Source: Aphanomyces cochlioides (taxonomy: Eukaryota; Oomycota; Saprolegniomycetes; Saprolegniales; Verrucalvaceae). From it: a stretch of DNA of 64,000 bases. A program made the position numbers and the translations under genes. Position 1 is the first letter of the stretch. Every line of letters begins with the position of its first letter. The notes below the pieces were generated by a model. The model had not been told where the DNA came from. It saw only the letters and a list, made by a program, of their open reading frames with translations, and did no database searches. Shown piece by piece: positions 1-8,891 of the stretch. The DNA lies in assembly GCA_019828595.1 (NCBI GenBank), contig JAHQRK010000002.1:1116001-1180000 (forward strand). The letters are read 5' to 3'.

Positions 1-235
1 CGAAAGAATCCTCGCAACCAAGGTCTGGACACGTCCAATGTTGGTGAAATCACTGAGCATAGTTTTCGTACCTTTAACCACATGAAATGCTGTGACCCAG
101 GATGGCCACGTGATTGCATACCTAGGAGTTATACGATGTCATGCCACCCATTACAAAAATCATACCAATGACCCTGTCAGCGAGACTTTTCGAATTTCGC
201 TGTCATGACAGTCTGAGGCCCTCGTGGACGTTGGG

Positions 236-409
236 TTAAAGATCCACCCTCACGGTGGTTTTAACATGACGCTGTAGAGTTCGAGGGGCAATTCCAAGAC
301 TCTTAGCAGCACTTGCCGCGCTTAGCAGGCCCGTGACAACAAGTTGAACGGCATCCTCAAGCTTAACTTGTTCGACCTTAGAGTAACGGGAGCGTGGAGT
401 CTTTGACAT
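236..409 (-). pseudogene. Short helix-turn-helix ORF, probable transposase N-terminal fragment (57 aa)
   Basis: An ATG-started frame of 57 codons runs from 409 down to 236. It begins MSKTPRSRYSKVEQ and carries a psq/pogo-like helix-turn-helix signature (AASAAKSLGIAPRTLQRHV, residues about 31-49). That layout, a basic start followed by one HTH, is typical of the DNA-binding N-terminus of eukaryotic DDE transposases. No catalytic domain follows before the window edge, and the flanks 1-235 show no coherent frame. I read it as a transposon remnant. A small host DNA-binding protein is possible but less likely. Confidence 0.4.
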
Positions 410-526
410 GTTTGGAACTGAGGACGTGTTGTGCCAATTCTGAATTTTCAGCTCTCTACCAATTTCTTGTGAGATAATATAGGTTGATAGAAAAATATAT
501 TTATACAGTTTATCAAGTATAGAAGT

Positions 527-805
527 TTGAAAATGAGAGCGCCAAAATCAGTCCGAAACGCCAATTACTATAAATTCACGTTACAGGATGAAGACGAAAT
601 TCAGCGTATACACGAAATCCTCGACAAACTAAAAGGTCATGCAAAGTATGCATGGTTCTGGCGTAAATATCCCCGAGCATTTAAATTGCCTCCGTGGATG
701 CAACTCCAAGAAAAATAACCTAACTCTCTGACAAACACACAGTAGGACTTCACAGTAGAAGAAAGTAGGTAGGAGATAAATGTCAAATACACCCCGATTG
801 AACAG
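527..805 (+). pseudogene. LINE-A 3' end, copy C (ORF2 C-terminus plus 3' UTR)
   Basis: The frame at 527-718 ends in a stretch (YAWFWRKYPRAF) that aligns with the extreme C-terminus of the long LINE ORF at 10848-14729 (YSWFKKQYPRAF). After the stop the 3' UTR matches the full copy (AGTAGGTAGGAGATAAATGTCAAATACACCCCGATTGAACAG, 764-805). Only the last ~280 bp of the element are visible. The protein is clearly divergent from the full copy, so this is an older or separate subfamily that nevertheless ends at the same 3' boundary. Confidence 0.7.
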
Positions 806-820
806 TGTGCTACACCCCTA
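806..820 (-). other. Remnant of tRNA-Ala 5' end between two LINE copies
   Basis: The 15 bases after the LINE 3' boundary read TGTGCTACACCCCTA. On the other strand this is the first ~14 nt of tRNA-Ala (GGGGGTGTAGCGCA) with two or three changes. It sits between the 3' end of copy C and the 5'-truncated start of copy D, which is what a shared target duplication would look like. The identity rests on comparison with the split tRNA at 14852 and 20143. Confidence 0.6.
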
Positions 821-825
821 TCATC

Positions 826-1893
826 CACGCTAAAGGACTTTCTCACTTCACACTACAAATGGCACTCGACTGTTGAATTTGCGATAAGGATGGAAGACTA
901 TATAGCGTTGTACGATTGTCGGGAGCCCAGACGAACCTCGTTTGACAGATTTTACTCCCTGCTAACAAAGATCGCAACAAATATATGGCGAGTTGGAGTG
1001 TATATACTGATGGATGGAGTGCCAATACAGTCTGAAAATTTATCTCCGTCCCAAGCACTCCACAAGAAAATGGCACTCCCTTTGCAACTGTGGCCATAAC
1101 CACTAGTAAAGAAGGCCAGTTTTCACGCTCTTCCTCTGGTCAAAAGACACCCCATGCGCTCGGACGATAGAGACACTACAAACAAAATTCGAGCTTACAT
1201 CCACCATACAATATCACAACTTCTCGCACCAGCATTGCCAATCCAAGCAGACGTTTGGTGGCGCATACTATATCTGGTGCTGCCGACCAATTACTCCTTC
1301 CACCTACAAACCCAAATTCCCTACGTTTTGGAATGCACATACCCTACTTGTAAAGAAGTGAAGACGATGAAACATGCACTTATCGAAAGCAACCCCTTGC
1401 ATCAATTTAAGCATGGCATTCCGCACCTTGGCAAAAATTTACGTTAGGCTTTACTTGAAATTTGGATTCGTTCCCAGTGTCTCGTTCATGGCATCATTTG
1501 TCATTAGCAATACAGAAGCTCTGGGTCCTGCTAGCGGGAGCTATTCTACACACTCTGTGGACTTGCCGAAACCTCAATCAAATTTCGAGGAAAAGCCTCC
1601 ACCTATTCGACCAGCAATTCAAGACAAGGCGCTGTTGCAATGGAGTGCCAGCGTCAGACGTCTGTTACGTGAAACGCAGGACGATGATTTAGAAACAACC
1701 CACCTCCTACGCGCTCTCACTCAACTCTGTTAACATGACTACTACAGTTGGTTCAAGAAACAGTATCCAAGGGCATTCAGTATATCCACTCAACCATGAT
1801 CGAGAGAGTTTGTCCTCGAACACAATTACTTCATGTAAACTAGACAAGGAAAGTAGATAGGGGATAACGATCAAATACAACCCGATTGAACAG
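826..1893 (+). pseudogene. LINE-A copy D, 5'-truncated and frameshifted ORF2 3' third
   Basis: Several short frames (890-1099, 1154-1447, 1374-1733) together align in order with the last ~400 residues of the LINE-A ORF, including MEDYIALYD, LATNIW-type and LWVLLAGA-type segments and the RRLLRET block. Frameshifts and a deletion near 1395 break the region that encodes the CCHC zinc-binding motif. The 3' UTR (1780-1893) is nearly identical to the full copy and ends CCGATTGAACAG. It is 5'-truncated at about 826, directly after a tRNA-Ala remnant, so copies C and D lie head to tail. Confidence 0.8.
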
Positions 1894-1909
1894 TGCGCTT
1901 AACCCCCAC
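1894..1909 (-). other. tRNA-Ala 5' remnant at the 3' end of LINE copy D
   Basis: TGCGCTTAACCCCCAC follows the CCGATTGAACAG terminus of copy D. Its complement is the tRNA-Ala start GTGGGGGTGTAGCGCA with a one-base insertion and one change. It is the second of four such junctions in the window. Confidence 0.55.
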
Positions 1910-1924
1910 ATGCCAGGGTTTCGT

Positions 1925-2520
1925 GCATAAACCGATTTTTTTCTTCGTCATATAGAGTATTTCGCAACGAGCATGTTACCCATGCACTCCATACCAACAA
2001 TGTGGTTCGTCTCAGTGCTGGTAAATAAAGCGGTGGTTTATTCTCAAATCGTGGCACACCTTCGCCTTGTCCCCTGGTCCCAATTACATGTAAGTACATA
2101 TAGTAATTCCTTAATATTCACGAATTTGCCCTGTGCATTTCTTCGACCTGACCCTGGTGCGCTCTCAAGTGCCAATCATTTCTCCATACAAATTTTTACT
2201 CGAGTTCAGCAACAAAATATCAGCAAGGGGAAACAAGCCAGATTAGCCGATTTTTCTGCTGTAACTTCGCTTATAGCATTTTGGGTACGCATCTGGACGT
2301 TTCAGAGATCGAATATCTCCTTGTGAGCGCGAGGCTGGCCTAGTGAGGATTTAAACTTTAGAGTGGATCAGGGGTCAGCCGAAGGAATGCACAGGGCAAT
2401 TTCATGAATATTAAGGAATTACTATATGTACTTAATAGGGACCAAGGGATAAGCCGAAGGTGTGCCCAATTTGTGTTTTGTTGCAGTGCGTCCACAGAGC
2501 ATAATCAACGAAATAGTATG
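1925..2520 (-). pseudogene. Third LINE-A C-terminal fragment, interrupted by a MITE
   Basis: On the minus strand 2052-1925 encodes FENKPPLYLPALRRTTLL followed by a decayed tail, matching the LINE-A C-terminus (FEHKPPPFRPAIQHKTLL). The preceding part (LWTHCNKT-like) lies on the far side of an inserted element at about 2467-2510. The fragment is therefore split by the 414-bp foldback at 2053-2466. It has no intact frame and its outer limits are uncertain. Confidence 0.55.
2053..2466. mobile_element. Foldback MITE with ~105-bp inverted arms
   Basis: The left arm starting GGCACACCTTCG (2053 to about 2160) is matched in reverse complement by the right arm ending CGAAGGTGTGCC (about 2362 to 2466), including the shared TAGTAATTCCTTAATATTCA core. 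The spacer of ~200 bp has no coding frame. Flanking octamers CAAATCGT and CAATTTGT agree at six of eight positions, which would suit an 8-bp hAT-type target duplication. It sits inside a LINE fragment, so its insertion is younger than that LINE. Confidence 0.65.
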
Positions 2521-2743
2521 TACTTTGTTTTCAGTGTTTCGAATTCTTAAGATGGAACCCTTGAAGTACATTGTACTTGAGCGGCTCGTTGGGAAACAAC
2601 AACTACACTATATGAACTTGTTCAAGAAGGATTACAGTAGAGAGTGCACGCATAAACTTGATGAAATGCTTGATTTGCACTTTCCAGAGACCTTCAATTC
2701 GTTGAGTCTGAGCCCCATTAACAGGGTTCACAAAATTTGCTGA
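2462..2743 (+). other. Unassigned ORF downstream of the MITE
   Basis: A frame of 93 codons is open here. The part from the ATG near 2551 (MEPLKYIVLE) has a plausible composition and includes LDLHFPETF, faintly like the linker between endonuclease and reverse transcriptase in some LINEs. The resemblance is too weak for a call. It may be chance or a LINE remnant. Confidence 0.15.
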
Positions 2744-2787
2744 ATGATTCAACCATAGGTGAACATAATCCAGACCCGACAAATTCA

Positions 2788-2824
2788 GATCAAGATATAC
2801 GTTCTGCGAACGTATATCTTGATC
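2788..2824. repeat. Perfect 17-bp palindrome with 3-nt loop
   Basis: GATCAAGATATACGTTC (2788-2804) is followed by TGC and then its exact reverse complement (2808-2824). No gene boundary is evident on either side, so a terminator role is unlikely. Confidence 0.9.
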
Positions 2825-3410
2825 AAGGTGGTCACTTGGCCATCGAGCGGTCTTGATACGTCAAAACGCCGATTCCTCTCTTGATAGTGCGGTCAACACC
2901 GCCAAAGAGCCAACAATCAAGGTGCTGGGTGTCTCTGTTGTTCTTGGACTTCGTTTTCAAGGAGGTCTTGTCGATTTTTACAGCAGATCTGACACCTCAA
3001 GTCTATAAGAAATATCAGTAAAAATTGCAAAGGATATAAGATTTGAAAGCATATAGAATTTCGAAGTGAACTTTCCTGTAATGTTGCTTTCCTGTAATGT
3101 TGTTTTCGACATTTCGAGCATACCAATTCGACGATAAACGCAGAACTGCTCACAAGTAGACTCCTCTGAGACGTCGTTTTCTTCCATGACCAGTTTGAGC
3201 GGCTTTTGAGATGCACATTTGAGCATAACTTGCCAAATTTTTCGCACAGGTCGCTTGGATTTGGAAATAGTGTTCTTGCCTTGACACTTAGCTAAACTAA
3301 GCCGTGAATCGATGAGCGGCAGCTCCAGCGGAACTTGTCGGGGGACGAGTTCATGCTTTTAGTTCATTGTTGAAGAGCATTGTCGACATGTGGAGGTCAG
3401 CTTCCATGGC

Positions 3411-3650
3411 TCATGCAATCCATTGCCTCTCGTGGCTCGTCGTTTGCTTGACCACCATGCAGGAGTAGTCAGTGAGATCGCTGATGTCATACATGACTTT
3501 GACAGGACCAATGGACTGCACAATGGCATATGAATCTAGTCTCGGATGCCTTCTATGAGGCTTTCGTCTTATGGGAAAACCGGGAACGTTCTCTAAAGAC
3601 CAAAAGTTTATTGCGAGCATCATGGTGTCGTCTTTGTTAAACGACACCAT
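3411..3650 (-). pseudogene. Possible Ty3/Gypsy integrase C-terminal remnant
   Basis: The 79-residue frame contains a short stretch (SIGPVKVMYDISDLTDY) reminiscent of the 'vGPyrVv.aiSd.vf.V' segment after the integrase core of oomycete Ty3/Gypsy elements, and the frame continues past the stop with a possible ADLHMST match. No integrase catalytic core or LTRs are visible. Part of the N-terminus lies inside the palindrome at 3586-3683. This is a weak call. Confidence 0.2.
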
Positions 3651-3683
3651 GATGCTCGCAATAATTTTGGTCTTAGAGAACGT
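3586..3683. repeat. 98-bp near-perfect inverted duplication
   Basis: The left arm ACGTTCTCTAAAGACC... (3586-3631) and its reverse complement (3641-3683) differ only by two small indels and enclose a loop of about 9 nt. The element lacks any MITE-like internal sequence and looks like a local inverted duplication. Confidence 0.9.
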
Positions 3684-3689
3684 GTAAAT

Positions 3690-4288
3690 TGTGGCAATTT
3701 ACTGCTGTACTTCCTTAGATTTTTATTACATCGCACCAACCAACTACGGACGGGCATAATATCGGCGATCGGACTTGATTTGGCATCTCAAAATGGAGTG
3801 CTGCTTTCTTTTTTCCCGAATCATCTGGGTTATCTGAAATTGATCTTTCCACCATACCACAAATCCTGGTCGCTATCAAAATAAGTTATACAATCTAATA
3901 AGCTTGGTTGAGCGTTTCATAGACAGCTATGTATTCCTCCTAAAGATATCAAAGTCGTCTCTAGACTGCCATTTAAGGTTCGTAGTTAGCAGTTCGTTAA
4001 TTGAATGAGCCTCGCACTCTATGAGATGAGAGTCCCATCCACACTGTAATAATTCGTTGCGGTGGCAAGGCTCGTATCACTATCCACAGTTGGAACCATG
4101 AATGTACGTTGTCTACTTAGCCAAAGCGGTGCGGCTGCTACTGGTCAAGTGTTTGCTCTGTAGTCCAAAGTTTTTTATGGGTATAATTCCCCTCTGACAG
4201 ACATGTAACCAAAACGGTGGTAGCATTGAAGAACGACGAAGTGACATTGCGATGTTTGGTGTGTAGAATAGAGCATCCCACCTAAAGC
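3690..4288. other. Intergenic stretch, nothing recognised
   Basis: I see no coherent reading frame, repeat pair or RNA gene between the inverted duplication and the ORF1-like remnant. Confidence 0.5.
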
Positions 4289-5888
4289 TTAGACATTTTT
4301 ACGCCAGTCCGTGCCATGGTTCATTCCGTTGTGGTGAAAGATCAGGAGTTCCCCCCCTGTGTGTTGCTCTTGCTCTTCGGAGCATACTCTGGCTCCTTTA
4401 TTTCCTTCGTTCTCGGTGTGCTTTGCTGGTTGAACTAGCAGTTTATCTAGGTTGATGCAATATGAAGATAGGTGGCTTTGTCGTGCCGTTGTTGGTTTGA
4501 CGTAGTCTTTAACAAAGACTCCATATGCCACACCGTGTATAATAATTTGGTCGACGGGGTGCTGTTGATGAGCAGTGCGGCCGGTTGTGATATTTTATTA
4601 AAGTATACCCATATACTGGGGTGAACAGATGAGTTGTGTACCTTGGATGAATAAGTCATTTTGTAGCTGATGAAAACTGGACTTGTTTTCAATCGTCGCA
4701 GCGCCTTGAGAAAGGCGTGAGCATCAAAATTATAACGTACACCCACAACGACCATGTAATACAAGTTTTGCACTTCGATTTGCTGCTTTTGATTTGTGGG
4801 ACGACCCTGCTTTGGGGTTGGAGTGGAGACTTTATACTCTGGGCCAAGTATGACCACGCTTTGTCCGAGTATACCGGGTCGTGTTGTCTCATCGTTAACG
4901 GTGACCATACTATTCCCTCCACGAGCCTTATATATTTTCACAAATTCTGACATCAATGGGCTCCACGTAGCCTCCTTGTCGTTATTAAACAAGCTTTTGA
5001 TGATTTTGTCCTTCGATTCTGACACCAGATTGTCTCCAGATTCAATCCAGAATGTAGCCGCTCCCATTTCTCTTTGTGTATGATAAGGCTTGCTCAACTG
5101 CAAAAACATCGTATCATCCGTGGTACTTTCATCCTCGGCTGGCTGCATGAGCGTGGCGAACATTTCACGACTTGGTCGAGTGAGAAGGCTTTAACCTCGC
5201 TGTCATTCGATCGCTTAACAGCGGGACGCAGCGTCGAAGCATACGAAAAATTTCCTTTGGACCCTCCACTAACGGTGCTGAAGGCTCACTTAGGTCAATC
5301 ACTTGTCTTTTGGGTTGATCCGTGGCCCCATTTTGTTGGGCCAGCTATTTGTTGCGATTCGCCACATTCGTTTTGATTGGTTGTTGATGGATGATAGGCC
5401 CATCCCATTCTGAACCCGAGCGGTGGGCGGGATCTCCAGGAGCACAGAGTGGCTTCCACCGTCTTGCGTCGCCATCGATCCAACCAGGACAGCAGGCTTG
5501 CTTCCCCCGGCAGCAAGAGCGACAGTAGGTTGCAGAGGCAAATTCCCAGCAGTGGAGCCGTGGAGCTCATCGCTAGGGATGGACGCGCCATCAGATTGTC
5601 CGAGCTCACTCCCCACGCCGCTTTGGTCCAGCTCCGTTTTGTCGGTGCTGTTTGGGGACTGCTCCGTCATTCTCACTTGTATTGTACGTACTCTGTATCG
5701 GACCGATCGATCTTGGACGAATCATTGGTTCGTTTGGAGTTCGTGTCAAGATTTGCCCGTGGATTTCCACTTACCCTAGCCTCGCAAGGATTGTGGTTTA
5801 TGCCGTCCGCTAGAGCTTGCGTAATATCGAGTGCGTTGTTCACCTGCATGGCTGAAGGACTCATTATCATTGGATTCAAGTTAATCAT
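4289..5888 (-). pseudogene. Degenerate ORF1-like (gag-type) protein of a LINE, frameshifted
   Basis: Four minus-strand frames lie in order: 5888-5673, 5676-5299, 5163-4447 and 4531-4289. Bases between 5299 and 5163 read on in a further frame (VIDLSEPSAPLVEGPKEIFR), and each frame ends close to where the next resumes. Together they suggest a protein of about 450 residues with a polar low-complexity start and a folded C-terminal half (FLKALRRLKTSPVFIS ... VYFNKISQPAALLIN ... VFVKDYVKPTTARQ). The C-terminal pattern resembles oomycete LINE ORF1 proteins as I remember them. The adjacent LINE fragment lies in the same orientation but on the wrong side to be its ORF2. A single-copy host pseudogene cannot be excluded. 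Confidence 0.35.
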
Positions 5889-5944
5889 CGTTCGTCGATT
5901 CGCTTAGAGTGCTTGAGACTTGTTCCTTTGATTGTTTTGCTTAT

Positions 5945-6934
5945 GCAAAAAATTCGTGGGTATACAGAACACGCCACCAGACATCTTCTTGCACCGGCCT
6001 CATCAAAGCAAGGAGTGGTTTGCCCGTGTGTTGTATGTATAGTCAGATTTTGTTCGTAGTATTTCTGACTTCTGAGCACATGGGACGCCGTTTGACTAGC
6101 GGAGGTGCATGGTGCATGATAACTCGTCACTTTAATAAGTGACTTCAGCCATCGCTGAAATGGTAGCGTAGTCTTTTATGCTTGGCTTGGAAGGGCCAGT
6201 TGTTTTCAAACGACGTCGGTACTGTATCCGTCAAATTGAGGTCTCCAGTTCGCCACGCCTCGGCTACAATCGTGTTTAAAAGTGAGTATAATCGGTCAAA
6301 TGATGTTGGTCTGGGGCCGATCGTACACCGCCCTCCATCATTGTCTCAAATTCAGCGCGCGATGGCCACTTGTGGTCTTTGGTAAGAAAGTCTTTTAGCG
6401 TATGAAGCCCACATTCTGCAAGGTGGCTGTACCAGCCATGGTGATTTTGCAAAGCTATACTGAAGGGATTATCTGCGTCCTCTGTAGGTATTAGAATAAG
6501 TGGGTATCTCTGTAACCATATTGGCATATTGACGAGTTGAATGAAGGTGGGTTGTGTTGGCCAGAGTTTCGTCAAGGGGGTTCGCCCCCATTTGGTCCAT
6601 ATGTCAATCCACATTGGCGATAACTTATTGAGGTGAAGCAGTTTCGTCCTTATACTTGGAACATAGTGTAGCATTTCCCAGTGCTTTGACCTGCAGTATG
6701 GTCCGACACATCGAGACCACAACTCTTTTGGTAGTATGGACCATAATTCACCATCCGTTTGTTCTGACATCATGAGTAGTTGCAATTTGTTCAGTCTTTG
6801 AGCACGAATTTGCGAGGCTATATGTGGTATACGGAGTCCAATGGTTTTATCATGTGCTAGTCCGTACTTTGTGGGGGTCGTCTCTTTTGGCTCAACGCCC
6901 AAGAATATATTTGGCGATCATAGTTCGCCACAGG
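5945..6934 (-). pseudogene. LINE-A copy B, 5'-truncated ORF2 fragment
   Basis: The minus-strand frame 6902-6276 (KYGLAHDKTIGLRIPHIASQ ... KDFLTKDHKWPS) aligns with residues about 800-1000 of the full LINE-A ORF. Decayed frames down to about 5945 continue the homology through DTVPTSFENNWPF, HAPPLVKRRPM and the DVWWRVLY motif. Homology begins abruptly at 6934, right next to a tRNA-Ala 5' remnant, as expected for 5' truncation at a target duplication. The 3' end of this copy is lost near 5945, where the ORF1-like remnant begins. Confidence 0.8.
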
Positions 6935-6949
6935 TGGGGGTGTGGCGCA
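6935..6949 (+). other. tRNA-Ala 5' remnant at a LINE-LINE junction
   Basis: TGGGGGTGTGGCGCA differs by one base from the start of tRNA-Ala (with the preceding T). On its left is the 5' end of LINE copy B. On its right is CTGTTCAATCGG (6950-6961), the complement of the LINE-A 3' terminus. The arrangement matches a second LINE inserted into the target duplication of an earlier one. Confidence 0.6.
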
Positions 6950-7176
6950 CTGTTCAATCGGTAATGAATACTACAGTAGAGGGCTATCGCTAACGAGCTA
7001 ATAGTACTAATACTTCCAATATTGTGCTTTGCAGTCGTTTTGGCTCTTGGAGTAGGGGCCTAAATCGCTGTTACAGATGGGGTTATCTGCGCTGTTGGTT
7101 AAACTTCTATTCTTCCACTGAATACTTCGAAGAACAGCGATAAATCTCCTGTGTATTCATAAATCGTTCGATCCTG

Positions 7177-8049
7177 ATGTCATCGAGTGCTACAATTCAA
7201 ATGCCACCGACGATCACTGCTTCCCTTGTCGTGAAAATTGGCAAGCCGCACAGCGACAGTCGGAGCACAGTGGACAAAGAGGCAACACAGCTACTACTGA
7301 ACGCCGATGAAGATTCATTTGCCTCATTTCGCTGCCGCATATCTGACAGAGTGACATCAATTGTAGAGCGATATGAGCAAGCACAGGCGTCATCTCGCTC
7401 CAAATCAAAACTCAAATTTGATGACAACTTTTTGGTCCTCCTCAAACCCGCTATAAACACAAAACAATGCGACTACACGGTCATTGACAGTTCAAACTTC
7501 AAATCATCGATTGCAACATCATGGACTAACCATTGCAAAAGGTCGAATGCTGGAAATTTTACTCTAGACATCTTTGTCTACTTGGAAAAGTATGATACGT
7601 ATGCTCAACAAATTCGACGAGCTACCACTGAGCGAGTTGCCAACATGGCACAGAGAATTCTTGGTGTCGATCGTGCTCAACAGCCAGGGCCAAGTGAATT
7701 ACAGTATGTTAGCATAACGTATGCTCGTCAAATCACCGAACCAGATTTTGTGAACCTACCCGAAAATCATACTGTTCATCAATTGCGCCACATTGACAAC
7801 GAAATGGCTCGTCTTGCTCGCGACAGGGCTAATCAGCAATCACTGTCGGATGAAGAATGTCGCAATATTCGGCTTGAAATCAATGGAACAGTTGTGCCAA
7901 TGAGAATCAATATTGCTGATTTGCGTACCATTCTTGGCCTTCCACAGTATGATCTTTATTCCCCATATCGCGCACCAGTGCCCATCAACAATCCTGCCGT
8001 GAATGTTGAAGACGTAGACCATAATGATGATGACGAAGATATGGATTAA
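7177..8049 (+). CDS. 290-residue protein of unknown function, transposon-borne
   Basis: This is an intact ATG-started frame of 290 residues (MSSSATIQMPP...). I do not recognise a family. The N-terminal half is mixed alpha/beta with a basic patch (SSRSKSKLKF). The middle contains a 'TSWTNHCKRSNAGNFTLDIF' block that could be a small DNA-binding or ubiquitin-like fold. The C-terminus ends in a strongly acidic run (EDVDHNDDDEDMD). It lies convergently next to a transposase inside one pair of inverted repeats, so I infer an accessory protein of that transposon. A captured host gene is the alternative. It contains no stops or frameshifts although its partner gene is broken. Confidence 0.6.
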   Translation: MSSSATIQMPPTITASLVVKIGKPHSDSRSTVDKEATQLLLNADEDSFASFRCRISDRVTSIVERYEQAQASSRSKSKLKFDDNFLVLLKPAINTKQCDYTVIDSSNFKSSIATSWTNHCKRSNAGNFTLDIFVYLEKYDTYAQQIRRATTERVANMAQRILGVDRAQQPGPSELQYVSITYARQITEPDFVNLPENHTVHQLRHIDNEMARLARDRANQQSLSDEECRNIRLEINGTVVPMRINIADLRTILGLPQYDLYSPYRAPVPINNPAVNVEDVDHNDDDEDMD

Positions 8050-8231
8050 ATCATTTTAACAATGCTAATTCCATCAATCACATTAAAAATTTATCTCTGT
8101 TCAGGTCGCCTTCGTCATATCCACTGTGGTGAAATAGGTTTGAAGCAACTTGGGATGAGGCTGCGGATCGCATGCAGACAGCCAGGCCAACATCAAGTGT
8201 ACGTTTGATATCGTATCGCAAAGCTAATGGA

Positions 8232-8891
8232 TACTCCTCCGGTCCGAAATAAACATACCATATTCTTTGGATTGGCGGAATAAGAGCGGTATTTGTCGGA
8301 TTTGTATTTTGATTGGCTCACCAAATAGCGCGAAAAAAGAGCTCTGATTGGGTAGATTTTGGAGGTTCTAGCGACAATGCATGCTTGAGAATGGTGCTTT
8401 CAAACTTCGCCGATATCGTCGTTTATCTCTAAATCTTACGCCACATCTTCGTTTCTAAACTTTTCGTCTCTGCAGCAAGCGCATATCCTCCGCCAAACGC
8501 CTTTGAATCACCATGCAAAGCAACGAGGGCTCACGATCACAGCCTAGCTGTGTGCGGTCTCGAAAACTCACGGCGGACGAGCGGCTGGCCGTCTATCACT
8601 TTCTACTCATCAAGCCACGAGACGGCAAGCTACTACATGGCTCAATAAACCAAGCAGCGACAAGTTCGACTGCAATCGTGCTGCAATACGCCGTCCATGG
8701 TCTCAAGCAGAGCAATCCCTCGCCGACGGCGCGTTGGTTGCGGATACAAGCAGCCGCATGAAAGGTATTATATTATAGAGTTTATATTTCATATTTTCAG
8801 TTCATACTTTATTCAAGTACAAGATTTGGTGCTTTTATTTTGGATCAAGCAAAAATAGTAAATGGTACGTTTATTTCGGACCGGAGGAGTA
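8232..8891. mobile_element. Internally deleted mariner/Stowaway-like element inserted at TA
   Basis: The terminal inverted repeat TACTCCTCCGGTCCGAAATAAAC is present at 8232 and in reverse complement ending at 8891, with one mismatch near the inner end. Both ends begin with the TA target dinucleotide. The ends resemble plant Stowaway termini (CTCCSTCCG...). The 660-bp body keeps a remnant of a transposase N-terminus on the plus strand but no catalytic domain. It lies in the 3' part of the IS630-type transposase. Confidence 0.8.
8513..8761 (+). pseudogene. Mariner transposase N-terminal remnant (82 aa)
   Basis: The frame starts MQSNEGSRSQPSC and contains RKLTADERLAVYHFLL followed by DGKLLHGSINQAA. 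This matches the position and style of the helical N-terminal domain seen in the related transposase at 20743 (LSDSQREEIFRCLLE...NGKLPPGTVPRLA). The remaining domains are deleted, so the parent element is non-autonomous. Confidence 0.5.

Noticed and set aside
2788..2824. Palindrome as a transcription terminator
   Set aside because: There is no adjacent gene and no T run. Intrinsic hairpin terminators are also not expected for eukaryotic Pol II genes.
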